Assembly (NCBI GenBank): GCA_022495005.1
Contig: JAGYXB010001580.1
Coordinates: 868,001 to 932,000, forward strand
Length of the DNA stretch: 64,000 nt
DNA from: Rhyacophila brunnea
Taxonomy: Eukaryota > Arthropoda > Insecta > Trichoptera > Rhyacophilidae
Direction of reading: 5' to 3'
Notes under the pieces: model-generated
What the model was told of the DNA's origin: nothing
Database searches by the model: none
What the model saw: only the letters and a program-made list of their open reading frames with translations
Position numbers and translations under genes: made by a program
Shown: positions 23,501 through 35,515 of the stretch, one piece after another
Numbering within the stretch: the first letter of the stretch is position 1
Layout: every line of letters starts with the position of its first letter

Positions 23501-25351
23501 CTAGAAGATGATCCGCCGATCAGGCCCTCACTCCAATTCTGTTAAAGAACTTTACAATTCTACCAAGCTTTTCCGTCCTACCCACCGCCAGGGCACATTT
23601 CAATTCGTCGACATTCTCAAAAATATCCGCAATTCGCAGCTGTAGGTACCTACTCTGTGTCATTCATATTTAGGGCATTGTACAGCTAATATGTACAATG
23701 TCCTCCAAAACATCACAGGTATTCATCGCAGAGCTGCGAATCGCTTCTTCACATGAGGACATCGTGGGAAAACTGTTCAGTGTAGCCACCAATCTAACGA
23801 ATAAATAGTTTTCGATCAACCTATATTTTTAATAATATCAACACTATGTTTATTTAAAACCAATCACGAGTAATGACCAACGCGATCGAATCGTTGCGTG
23901 TAATTGCTTATAGTGTAAAGACGTTGGTCACGACGGTCGGCGTGGATCGTCGGATCTGGTTGGATCTGCGCGTCTGCCAATGTAATTAACCCTTGACAGA
24001 ATTTGTAAGACAACAGTGTATCTTCAGCCTGGAGCCTGCCTCAACTACCAAACAGGGAAGGCATTCAATTGACTGAGAATCGTGGTAGGGCGTGCCTGGG
24101 CTTTCTCGGATGACGACCAAGCCTGCGAGCAACAACTGGCATACCTACTGAAATTCCTTTGCTAACTTAAAGAAGCGGCACCCTGTTTCTGTTGTAGCCA
24201 TTGAGGACACGACATGTCGAAGAAGAAGGCGATTACAGCAGTTCAAGTATCATATTATATTATTTTTGTATCATGATAATTATTATAATGTTACATCCAT
24301 GCCTCGATATCTAATTTTTCACGTAAAAGTGCCTCATTTATGACACGTACCTACACGCCCAAAGTGGCGTGAGCTTGTATCACCCGGTCGTGTAGTGAGG
24401 TGACGTCAGACGCACGCCCGCCCGATTACCAGATCCGCCCCTGCCTGGCTATGTGTCACCGCTACCCTTCACCTGTCACTTCCAGGTCCGCATTCGGGAC
24501 ACTGACGCCGCCGTGTTAAATCCTATTTCTCTAAGTTTCCCTGACATACACTAGGATGGGCCGGTAGATAGATACATAACCATTCTCTGGTATGTTCGTT
24601 CGTTTTTCGTACTATTTTACTTCATCGCTAATCTCTTAATATGTAACATTTAAAAAAGTTGAGGCATGACTTATTTTTAGTCACGGTTCTTAACATATGG
24701 TAGACCAACATCGTCAAGAAATATAAAATATTAGGGCATCATTGTATGCGAAGAGGTGTTCAATTCGATTCGAATGCAGCATACAAACAAATCTTCAATA
24801 TAGAACATGCAAAACAACTGAAATAATTTTTTTCTATCAAATCACTGAATTGATTGAGATCCGGATAAGAAACAAATTCTTAAGGGATTTTTTTCTTTTA
24901 TTTTCTGAATATTGTTAGGTTCTTTGGTAGGTACCTTTCATTAAATCATGATACATGTCTCTAAATCGTAGCACAATACTGGTCTCAACAATATTTTATG
25001 TATATATTTCTACTTCTTCATATTTCTTAATAATTGGATGATTTGAGGATGACCATGATTGGAGACTATAATATTGTGCTTCTGATCCTCCTGGTAGTTT
25101 CTACGTTAATTTTGTTAGCCAGGTAGTCAATCTCATCGACTGTATCAATCAAAGGCCTGAACAAAAACGAACCATAAGTGCGAATGAGAAAGCACTCGGC
25201 ACGCTTAGGTATATCTCCGCAATATACGTTAGAGTAAAATAAGAATTTCTACGGCTGAATTAAATATTTTTTGGGAACGTCGCCGTTAAAATTTGATTTG
25301 AATGATTACATTCATTTAAAAACTGCGAAAATGTTTTGTGTTAAATTTAAA
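23501..25351. other. Interval without recognised gene
   Basis: GC-richer stretches at about 23540-23800, 23930-24240 and 24350-24560 look like unique or old repeat DNA. I could not assign them to a family, and no credible reading frame is present. Confidence 0.35.
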
Positions 25352-25364
25352 GTTATTGGTAATT

Positions 25365-25623
25365 TTTTTTCCGATCATGTCCGATCCTAATAGGATCATA
25401 ATTATGGTCCTCCACAGAGTAGAGGTTTGTGTTAACAGATTTTTGTTTTTTACGAGAAATGGATGTCAGCCACTTGCTCAACCTTTTAGGTTCATACCCT
25501 GACTCACACACAAATTGAAAAACAATATGTGTACCTACTTGCCAGACCCAGGATTCGAACCTGAGACCCACGGCGTGATAGTCCAACGCTTAAGCCGCGC
25601 GGCCACCGTGGGTGTCACTTTGT
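25365..25623 (-). mobile_element. Full-length tRNA-headed SINE (family S)
   Basis: On the minus strand the element begins with a tRNA-like head (GTGGCCGCGCGGCTTAAGCG as the A-box side, CAGGTTCGAATCCTG as box B), then a body with TTGAGCAAGTGGCTGACATC, and ends in an A run. It is flanked by a perfect 13-bp duplication GTTATTGGTAATT (25352-25364 and 25624-25636), the mark of LINE-driven insertion. About 255 bp, a usual SINE length. The perfect duplication suggests a relatively young insertion. Confidence 0.93.
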
Positions 25624-25636
25624 GTTATTGGTAATT

Positions 25637-28600
25637 ATTTTTAGTAAATTTAGTAAAAAATATGTTTAACTATGTTGTGTTTGAATTTGGTAGCCGTACT
25701 AAGAAGCAACATGATGGTATAACGTTAATAATAATAAACTTGAGGTTATAATATGCGTTATATGCGGGAACACGGCTTGAATTTGCCGAACCATAGCCAC
25801 TCTCTTTATATTATTACTCTGAAGTCTCAATGAATTTATCGTGAAACTAAAATTGATCGCCGAAATATTTTGATTTTCGTGAGAATCATTTTATATGATT
25901 AATGTATTGCATGTAGTTGCATTTTTGTGTATACTCAATGTCATCTGTCTAAGATAGCGTCATTGGAGAATGTGGAGATAAGCGCTGAATTAAATTATAC
26001 GATTCAACCATCCTACAATGTAGTAGGGTACACCTGCTTTCGAGTTGTGGTCGTGGGGTAACAAGTAAAGACAGTCAGAATAAAGTTGAGAGCACTTGGC
26101 TGTTATAAAATAGCTTACGATTTGACACAAAACTCATGTGGACAATTTCCACCTGAACAAGTTCCGTCGTAAAGTGCTGGGGTGGTAAAAAAAAGGGTCT
26201 GGTCTCATCAATTATTGAAGACAAAAAACCTCGCTCGGATTGAAGGGGAAGATTTTTGCATAAGTAGTAACTGCGCGTGTATGTAGGTACCTACTACTGT
26301 CTTTGAAATGCCTTGCTTATAAACCTGAGAATACTGCCAACTACGATGCGCTTTTTTATCCGAATAAAGAATCATTTCGATGATTTTCTACCCTTTAGCA
26401 TTCGCATTAAAATTTGTTCATGCAAATTACAAACATTGGAACAATTGGAATTGCGACAAATATATTGTAGAGTTATATGCGTACAAAGTTAATCTCGTGA
26501 AAAAATTATTCATTTCCATTCAATCCAACTGATAAATATGTAAATTTAATAGTATCAAATTGTGAATTCTTTGTGTATATGCATTATGTTAATTAAAATA
26601 AATATATTATAATTTATAATATTTAAAATATCAACGGGTTTTTGCATATTTACTGTGAACCCATAGACGTACTGGGACTGAGACTGAGACTTCAATACAG
26701 TGACAATACAATATATTAAAATGTGTAGCTGATGAATTAAATAAAAATGTCACATTTTTCGAAAACTCGTTTTTATTATTTTATTTTTTTTATATTACTT
26801 AATAGGTATTGTGTTGTCTTTATGCATAACCGGCATTAAAATACGTACAACTACCTATTAAAAGCCTCTCCAATTTTTGGTATCTAAAACGATAAGGGAT
26901 TTGTCATATTCTGAAATTCAATTGGTGCTTCTGCTACGAGGTTTAGAAATTGCCAATCCTTTAAACTCAATCTATATCATGCATAATATCAGCAAGTTGA
27001 CACTTTTTAAACGGTTTTTCAATACCTTCATTAGCTCCATTATTCTATGTTTACCCCAATTGGGCAATTTAACCCTGTTTCCCGACCCCTGACTTATGCA
27101 GACAGTACTTACAATAAGATCACAGAGGTTAGGTATTTACAGATTATTACTTTGTGCCTATTTCTTACTGATTTGTGACAGGAACTCAACGTTACGACGT
27201 TGATCGGATAAAATTGCACGGAAATCCATACCGCGGGCGCGATACTTTGTATCAGTTTTACGTCTAACTTATTAATTATTTGTCATATTCTGTCAATATG
27301 TTATATTGCATCATAAATTTTGTATACACATTTTTAACGTATAAAATAAACACTGCTGGTGTATATTATATACAAGCCAAGGTAATTTTATACTATTCAT
27401 ATTATGCGTTGTATAATTTCTTGTTGCTACAGTGTGTTTGAAAACATGCTGCTTAGGTCAGTGCGAAGATTCGACAGTACATAATGAATTAAAGTTTATC
27501 GTGATTTGTAAACTCAGATTAATTTAAATCTTCTTCTTTTTCTGTCGTTTCCGTGTGAGAGATGCACTTAGGCCTTAGCTAGCGTACCCAACCATGCCTT
27601 GTCACAGTGATGACCGCTTTGGCTTTTAAACATATCATCCATGATGCAATAATTGATATTCGCAGTTTCAAGAACCATTCGATTATCCCCACTTGTTCTT
27701 ATTGTTTTTATGCAGGCAGTGCTTCTAAACAAAAATACTACGAAATAATTTTTCAGAAAATTTCAACCGATTCCGAGAATCAGCACAACCTAATTATTGT
27801 ATTTTTTATTATAGCGTCTGTACACGTGCATGGGCTTACTTGCACCAATAGTAAGTATTTTAAATTACGTGACAATAACTGTTTATACGTAAAAGTGTTT
27901 ACTGTCTCTCCAATCTCATTATTTAAGAGTAAGCGAGACGCGATGTTGTCATTTTATTTTGAGTAGTGAAAATCGGTTAACCTCAAAATGAGTTTCTGCG
28001 CTGTGTAGTTCGTTTTTTTTTCCGGTAGGTTCGCCACTATCGTTCTACTGCGCAGGCAGGATATCGAACAAATCCCAACTGTCGCATGAAAATTCAGAAA
28101 CTTCCAAACTGTTTTGATTTATGCATGCAATCTTGCAACTTACAGGATAATACATGTTTACACGTGCATTTTCTTGTAATGATCGCGATAGTACGTACTG
28201 TCAGCAGTAAATCCGTGCACTTGAAAGCGGGCCGCGGGGTATTACGGACAATAGCTTCCTATGACCTCTGTCAGTCAGTGCAGTGGCATATTTAAAGTTA
28301 CCGTATTTTCAATCGATCCATGCTCCTTACTTGATTATGAATAAATCATTTAATTGCATTAACAGTTATTAGTGCTATAAAGCAATAAGCTATCATTGTG
28401 CAACAATTTAACCTTGATCTTACGCATATTAAATTTCGTCTAGTGCGCACAAATCATGCATACCGAATTTTATTTATATTACCAATACCTACTATGAAGC
28501 CTATTTCATCATTTTCTCTCCCTTGGAGTCGCTCCAACTACTTCCAATTTTTTGTCAAAACATGATGATTGACCCGGCGTGCTCTTATTTTCCTTTTATG

Positions 28601-29266
28601 CTTTTAATATCTACCTTTTGCTTACCCCTGGACGATGAGATTTGTCCTGCAATGATATTGCATGATGTGGCATGTGTTTATGTCCACTTCCAGGTCTTTA
28701 CACGTGGTGTGTATTATAATGTTCTCAATTTCGATTTGCAATTTGATGGCTCGAATTTTCGAATCGAATTTTAACCGTTGTTTACCATCACGGTGTCTAT
28801 ATTAGTAAAATATATCCTTGTACTTTGTAACCAACCTGTATAGTAAATAGATCTTTACCAACTACTTTGTACCCGATGGTGATCGAATCGTTTCCTCGTA
28901 AATCTTGTGCAGTCGGGTACGTTCTCGGAAGTACAGAGCTAGCGGAGAGGTTTGGATTTCCGTCGCTCACTGGTGGTCCGATTCTGTGGTTCTGTTGCTC
29001 TACTGCCCACTGACAAAATAAACAAATCATTTTGGATGGTCCATAAAAATAGAAGTGTGATATGCCAGGTTTTCACAAAAGCGTGGAAAATGGGAAATGT
29101 CTTAGATCAATTTTTCTATTCAAAACCTGTCCGAATATTCAGAGAGATGTTACTCTGAACTATCCATAGTTATAATAAGCAGGTATCTCATTAATGAATT
29201 CAAATTTGCTTTCTATAATGATTGATTGATGATTTAGGTACATTTACAACAAGATGTTGGCACATA
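25637..29266. other. Long AT-rich interval, no gene recognised
   Basis: Several frames of 70-119 codons occur (for example 27607-27966 plus), but none shows a recognisable motif and composition is background. No terminal inverted repeats or poly(A)-tailed units were found. Donor- and acceptor-like words are no more frequent than expected. Confidence 0.4.
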
Positions 29267-29274
29267 TACACGGG

Positions 29275-29863
29275 TAGAGTTGGGTTTCGGGAATTTCCCG
29301 ACGGGAATTCTCGAGAAATTTTCGAGATTTTCCATCCCGAATCTCGAGAATTGAAATTTTTAATATTTCGGGAAATCCCGGATCTCGAGAATCTTTTCGG
29401 ATCTCGGTTTCTTTATCATCAAATATTAATTGAAGAAAAAAAACGGTTGTATATATGAAGAAAGCGGACAGACAACACAAAATGTTCAAGGACTGATCGG
29501 GGCATTTAACACAATTAAGCCAACGTCGACTCAAAATGTGCGCAATTTTTGCAACATCAGGGAATTTTATGTCACAAAAGCGTACGCGATTGTCACACGC
29601 AGCGATTGACAGTCTGTGTTTTTTGAAACACTATTTTAATAAGTAATGTTTTGAATTATTTTTGTTTTACTACTTCTATTTTGTTTTTCTTCTTACATAA
29701 ATAAAAAATCATATTTTTTTGGAATTTGTCTGTTTTTACACTTATTTTAGGATTTTTACAGGTCTTTTTTAAATTTCCCGGTTTCTCGAGAATTCAAAAT
29801 TTCATCATTTCGGTAAATCTCGAATCTCGAGATTGAGATTTTCTCGGGAAATACCCAACTCTA
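29275..29863. mobile_element. hAT-type element, TIR TAGAGTTGGG (family G, copy 2)
   Basis: The left end TAGAGTTGGGTTTCGGGAAT and the right end (reverse complement TAGAGTTGGGTATTTCCCGA) match copy 1 at 4637-5204. The flanks TACACGGG and AACACGGG match at 7 of 8 positions, with one extra T on the right. It has the same TCTCGAGAATT-rich arms and central block (ACACAATTAAGCCAACG, AAGCGTACGCGA). Non-autonomous. Confidence 0.85.
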
Positions 29864-29871
29864 TAACACGG

Positions 29872-30354
29872 GCACCTACTATTAAAATTTGAAGGCAGTC
29901 CGGGTACACCACATATTGCGTCTCCATACAATGCTGAAAAAAGTTACTTTTTTGTTAATCGATCTGAAACCTTCACTATTAGATTTCCCATGGTTAGCTT
30001 CCAGATATAACCGACGTATACAAAATACAGGTGTCGTCGATTTACTTTGCGAGATAATGAAACGTAAATATTGCATTACCGCGCGAGTAGCGAAGAGAGA
30101 GTAGGGGACAGAACCCCACTACATTAATTTTTAGTGGTAAGTACTTAAATACTCGTTGCTTAGCAATTAAGGTGCGTAGATCCGATTTTTTCTTGTGCAT
30201 AATGGTTAATATGTTTACAGTTTATGTGACCTATCACCCATACTTACAATGTGATAATTAATAATAGAAACACGTCGGAAACAACCTAAACGGTTTGTGG
30301 TAAAATACCGTGCATGATAATGACTGTAATGAAGTATTTTGATGCAATTAAGTT
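29872..30354. other. Interval without recognised gene
   Basis: Unique sequence; overlapping frames on both strands at 29882-30104 are chance readings of the same DNA. Confidence 0.45.
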
Positions 30355-30605
30355 AATGATTGATATTGTCTCATTGTAAGCATAATCCCATTTTCTGGTT
30401 TTTCTGATAGGTACCTACATATATGTCTGAATGACAATAAAAATCATCCATAGATTCCATTTGAATTTATACTTATACGGTATAAGTATATAATTCAAAT
30501 GGAATCTATGGATGATTTTTATTGTCATTCAGACACATAATATGTACATACCTATCAGAAAATTCAACAAAAAAATCTTGGATAATGCTTATAATGAGAC
30601 AATAT
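30355..30605. repeat. Long near-perfect inverted repeat (hairpin)
   Basis: Two arms of about 124 bases pair around a single G at 30479. At the apex ACTTATAC faces GTATAAGT. The inner 65 bases are almost identical (CATAGATTCCATTTGAAT, GACAATAAAAATCATCC), and the outer ends match in TGATATTGTCTCATT and TTTTCTGATAGGTA with small differences. An RNA from either strand would fold into a hairpin suitable for Dicer-type processing. No target duplication was identified, so this may be a foldback element or an inverted duplication of host DNA. Confidence 0.85.
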
Positions 30606-30609
30606 CAAT

Positions 30610-32127
30610 CAGTTATTATTATTACAACGTTTTTATTAGCTCGTATTCTTGTTTGTCCGGTGGTTGTTTGACCAGTACAAATCTTGCAATCGATTTTTAA
30701 CTAACTTCCCGACTAGCTAGACATTTTTGACACTTATATCATATATCAGAACACGATGCCAATGCATTCTTTTAATACTTTTAGCCATATTTAAGCACAA
30801 TCGAAGTCATTTTCACTTAATTCTGTTTTGTATGGAAAGTTATTTCAGAAAAATCATGTGTGTGGTCCTAGCAACAAAATCATTAATATATACGTGCGTT
30901 ACTATGGAAATCAAAATGAAATGTCAAAATGACATTTCAGTATTCTATATTTGTTAGTTTGTTTGTTTCTTATTTACTTCATATCAAGTACAAGTTTGAG
31001 CATATTGGGCATAATAATTCAACAGAAAATTTAAAAACGTTGTATATAAAAAGTTCTTTTTATCTTGTAATTATTTATACCTGTGTCACAATTTTTCGAT
31101 TCTTCGCTTCGATATCAAAATATATGTTCCAAGTACACCTTTTATTTCAGATTATCAATGCTCAAACATTGAAGGTAAAAAACGTTATCATTGTTTGTTT
31201 TATGTACTTACTTAATAAATTAATATTAATTTTAGCACAGAAAATATTTTTAAACCTGTCAAAAGACATTTCAGGTCCGGGTAAAAACCTATCACTCGAC
31301 TGTTCTCTATTCAGCTTAAAACTTCCCTCCAAAACCATGTTTTCAATGATAACATATTTTTAGACGTTTGTAAAGGACCCTTTTATTTAGTTGTATTAAA
31401 AAAACATCTATAACGTCATGATCTTCACTTGATGAACCAATAAAATAAATCCGCGGCATTCACATAAAATGCACGACAGCAACAAACTACGCAGGCTCGG
31501 TATATTGTACTGATCGCCAGGCTGCCGGCAGCGGGGTGCACTTAAACTGATGGACACATCTCTCTTTATGGTGGCTGTGGGATTATTGGATTCAGGGATT
31601 TGTGGATTTCCGGGATTTGTTTTGTCCGCTGTGGAATTCTTGCATTATGCGCCCGTCACAATGCACAATGGACGACTCGTGTTCGAATTCTCTCAGAATG
31701 CGTGGTCTATGCAACTGATAATAGTGTGTAGTATATTGTGTTCTTTAAAGTAATAAAATGGTCTTCAATGAAATTCCACATGTGAATAGAAACACCTCTT
31801 TCTATCATTGATAATGAATTAGAAAATTATCCCAAAGAAAATACTAATTCAATTTTAGTGAATTTCTCTATGAAAAAAGCATAGATATATGTTAGCAATA
31901 GCAACTGATGATAGATATGTAAGGTTGCTATAAATTTTGAATCCGAATATTCGGCCGGCTTGAAAGGTGTCTATAATATCTAACTAAAACAACGCGACAA
32001 AATAAAATTCATTTCCATTCACCTAACTACGAGTCTGTTTCGTTCTTATTTGTATGCATTTTTTGTGATCACGCTATGTCGTTAATGTGCGTAAATGTGT
32101 TATTCGAGGCGCTACTCTAGGATAACA
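30610..32127. other. Interval without recognised gene
   Basis: AT-rich; the frames at 30727-30957 and 30929-31363 are hydrophobic and low-complexity and show no known motif. About 31480-31700 is GC-richer and unique. Confidence 0.4.
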
Positions 32128-32486
32128 TTAAGGTTATACCTCAGTTGAGGCACGGTCTAAAACGATCGTGGCTAGGCGATGCGCGGATTGCGGGTCGCGG
32201 GCGCAAATGACGCATGCCAAACGAAATATAATTTGTCATAAATGCAACATACGTCCATTTTATGTTCTGTTTATTGTTCTATTAGTAACAATGTTTTCTT
32301 TTTCAGGTAAATGGGTAACGTTTTTAGTCATCTTTACACGATTTAAAAATTAATACGCCCGTCGCCATCACGAACAAAGTGACGTGTTTCCAGCTCTACG
32401 TTCTCTCTCAGAATGCGAGCGAGTCCAAAATTTCGTCGCGCCTATAGTTGAAAATTATTTGCCGTTTCACTGATGTATCACCTTAA
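32128..32486 (+). mobile_element. TTAA-flanked MITE (family T, copy 2)
   Basis: The left end TTAAGGTTATACCTCAGTTG and the right end (reverse complement TTAAGGTGATACATCAGTG) form the clearest terminal inverted repeat of the family, with TTAA on both outer edges. The interior matches the other copies. This copy alone has TTTTCTTTTTCAGGTAAAT, which resembles an acceptor/donor pair. Confidence 0.87.
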
Positions 32487-32490
32487 TGTA

Positions 32491-32659
32491 AAGCCGGGTA
32501 CTCATTAGCGAGCCGTAAATGTAACCGTTCCAGATGCTGTAACCAACTTTAGGTGTGAAATAATTATGTATTAGGCTCGCGAACTAATTATTTGGCGTCC
32601 ATACTGGTTACTGTATCTGCAACGGTCACAGTTACGGCTCGCTAATGGGTACCCGGCAT
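32491..32659. mobile_element. 169-bp foldback MITE with long inverted repeats
   Basis: The arms are AAGCCGGGTACTCATTAGCG and the reverse complement of CGCTAATGGGTACCCGGCAT; pairing continues for about 60 bases through GAGCCGTAA, TGTAACCGTT and CTGTAACCA. The flanks are TA on each side (32489-32490 and 32660-32661), fitting a TA target as in Tc1/mariner-type MITEs. It starts four bases after the end of the TTAA element. No coding capacity. Confidence 0.83.
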
Positions 32660-32663
32660 TACA

Positions 32664-34129
32664 TGAACACTTCTGTCTATTAATAAACCGATATTTGGCT
32701 CCGGACGGCTACGGGTAGGAATCGCGGGAGAGAGGAATGGAATTTTTTGGTGGATGAGGGTTGGTTCATGATGAACACTGTGTTGGTGAACTGATTTATT
32801 GGCGCAGTATAAATTACAAACATGGTATATAACATTGTGTTTGCACGACGCGTGTGCGGAGAAGAGTTTCAGAGTACCTACTAACTGCTTCGACATGGAG
32901 GTCGGCACAGTCCAAAGTTCGCGCCATTACGCGTCAGAACTCGGAACAGTACAAGAGAGGAGTATGATCAAAAGCGCGTCTTGATCTGACGGCTGCAACT
33001 ATGGACACTAAATAAAGAAACACATTCAATTAAGGAGGAATGAACCCTATGAATTCTGGGTAACGTCAACCAAATGCATGGCGAATTAGTTTTTAATTCC
33101 GCATGCACGCGGGGAGCGTCCATGTGGGTGCCATGGTAAAAGGGGTGTACTACTATGTAATTATTCGAACCCGAACCAAAACCACGAGTTTTTAATCGAT
33201 AAGTAGTACAGACGGGGTTCTACCCGTCGTAAGAAAGTTGTAGTGATATCGTGAATCACCGTTGAATAAGTGCATACTGCATAATATTTAACGGCCTTAC
33301 AGGATGCCGGGACTGCTGGCTGCATTTCGATAAACAGCTTTATCAAACTTTTACCATTTCAAATCTACGCAACACTGACAGACGGAGTCATGTTTAATCA
33401 AAACAATGTTAACGCTATTATAATTTATAATATTCCAGACATGAACCAACCAAGTCAAATGTTCTCGAGTAGTTTGACCTCCCAATGTCAGTATCTAAGC
33501 AGAAACAGTTGGAAATTGTGCAAAGGTCATTCATTGAACTACTTCGCAGTTTAGTCTTGTACATTGTTATTTTTTTTATTGATCTGTTCCGCTATCCGAG
33601 GTATGGTTTCATAAAAAATATAAATATTATGTTTCAATTCGGTCTAAGTAATTCTATAATCGACAGGGTTTTTTCAAGTCAAAGTTTACATGTCAGAATA
33701 TTAGAATAAAATGCACTTTATGATTTTTATATTATTAAATTTCTTATTCTCTAGTATCTTCCTTATCACTACCTACATGACTCTGGAAATACTGCATAAT
33801 TCTGGATGGATCAGCTTTCTCCATGTTTCCCTATCCTCGTTAGTTGTCCAATGAATTCTTGGTGGAACCTGGTCTCATTCGTGGTCCTGTTACATCAATG
33901 TTTGGCACACTGAACAAATATAATAATTATCGTGTTCGAAGAAAATCGTAATAAAACGTAGGCGCACAGAGAATAGTCTTGTCATTGTGCTCCGTCGGCA
34001 TCGGCGCATCAGTAACGTGTTCCGCCCAGCCAGGATATATTCAGTAGTTCAGTTAGAATACGTCAAGCATTTACTTTTCCTTGGCTCGTAATATCCAGGA
34101 TTTTACACCATATAGTACAATAGAAAACA
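32664..34129. other. Interval without intact gene
   Basis: Unique or old repeat DNA. The minus strand at about 33765-33870 could encode PPRIHWTTNEDRETWRKLIH, which vaguely recalls the tail of LINE proteins; too short to call. No other feature. Confidence 0.35.
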
Positions 34130-34705
34130 CGGTAACAGAGTTAACGTCACTGTTAACTCCGTGGCTTTATCCAACTGACTTTCTCTTAGGTATGCTTACA
34201 TACTGTAGTCTGCAATTTAGAAGAGATTTTTATTTAGCTACGTATGTTTTCGACTTATACGAGAACTCTGCCATTCTGGGCTGTGTTGACCTGTGTGTCC
34301 CTGATAACTATGTTAGAAATAGAGAGCATCAGTTGTTTATTCTCCCAAGGTGCAGAACCAACTTCCACTGGTAATGCCAATTGCGAGAGCAATAACTATG
34401 TTCAACCAAATTGCTTCGGGTGTTGATATATTCCACTTGCGTGAGGGTGAGTTTAGGTGGACGCTATTTTATAAATTCCTAAAATAGAGCCCTCCTTAGC
34501 AAACTCGGTGTACTTCTTTGAACTTCTATAGATGTATAATTGTATTGTCACTGCTTTTGTATGTTTATAGTATGTTCTCTTTTTATATTGTCATTTTCAT
34601 CGCTTTTATTACTTTTTTCTTCTTCTTTATAATAATGTTTCATGTCATGTTGTGAACGTCTTAATGTCCACAATATGGTAAAAATAAATAAATTGAAATT
34701 GGGTT
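34130..34705 (+). mobile_element. C-terminal and 3' UTR remnant of a Jockey-like LINE
   Basis: The frame at 34081-34374 reads LQFRRDFYLATYVFDLYENS and then LFILPRCRTNFHW. Another frame continues with MFNQIASGVDIFHLREGEFR up to a stop near 34485. The order (RRD.. FVFDL, VP, CRTN, FNQIA, F) is that of the end of Jockey-like reverse transcriptase ORFs. At least one frameshift separates the parts. A UTR with ATGTCATGTTGTGAACG and a tail AAAATAAATAAATTG follows. The endonuclease and polymerase core are absent. Confidence 0.65.
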
Positions 34706-34709
34706 ATCG

Positions 34710-35359
34710 ACATCTGGGTCTAAAATGTAGGTATGACGCAAAAACGGACAAATCTGTTGCATACTTTTATGCAATGTTGTTTTAGTTAAGTATATCTACA
34801 TTTCGCTAAGTTTACTGCATAAGGCGGAAGTTACAAATCATTTTGACGAACCCTGCAGTGTGTCGCACCGGAAACGGAATGCGTTTTTTGAATTTTGAAA
34901 AATGTCTCACGGTGTATGTAAAAACAAAACCGAAAAATTATCACACGAGATATACGTTCCGTTTGCTCCCTTTGATAATGGTTAGAGGACATGTGTAGCA
35001 TTTTTTTCTATTTGTTTTCACTTCTTCGATTTCTAGCTGGAAGGAAGTGCATCATGGTAAAAAAAAATCGTGATGTTTGACGATTGTTTTTGTCATTGTT
35101 GACATGGTGTACCTACATACTTCACGGGTTTCGACGGCTATAATATGGCTTCTGTTTTTGTTTTAGATAATTGTAGACATACAGTGGTGGTTTAAGATAT
35201 GTGAAGGCATCATATTATGCTGAATGATTCCGAGGCCCTCTACGATGAAGCGAGTAACTTCTGATATATAATATACATTTACACTATACATATACACGTA
35301 GTGTATAATCACGTAACTAAGTATTTACACGCTTACAAGTAAGTAGAAGTACTATACTT
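34710..35359. other. AT-rich interval, nothing recognised
   Basis: Unique sequence without coding, repeat ends or RNA genes that I can support. Confidence 0.45.
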
Positions 35360-35515
35360 TGACTGGAAAGTTGGCCAGGTCGGATAAGGCCACAATCCGT
35401 CCCTGGTTGTCAGCCATTCACCATGATGGGCCGAGACATATTCTGATAATAAACAACATGTAGATTTGCCAGACACGGGATTTGAACTTTACGGCTTTAT
35501 AGACGACCTTTCTGT
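35360..35515 (-). mobile_element. Diverged tRNA-headed SINE fragment
   Basis: On the minus strand a box-B-like AGTTCAAATCCCGTGTCTGG is followed by AAATCTACATGTTGTTTATT and TGGCTGACAACC. The family S SINE has GGTTCGAATCCTGGGTCTGG, TTGTTTTTCAA and TGGCTGACATCC in that order. The lower part (GGCCTTATCCGACCTGGCC) differs, so this may be a distinct subfamily. Confidence 0.5.

Noticed and set aside
27607..27966. 119-codon open frame on the plus strand
   Set aside because: No motif or family resemblance, background composition, no convincing splice sites at its ends.
30929..31363. 144-codon hydrophobic open frame
   Set aside because: Leucine/isoleucine/phenylalanine-rich as expected from T-rich DNA; no conserved pattern and no neighbouring exon.
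33765..33870. Minus-strand LINE tail (PPRIHWTTNEDRETWRKLIH)
   Set aside because: Suggestive but only about 30 residues, without neighbouring motifs or a tail.
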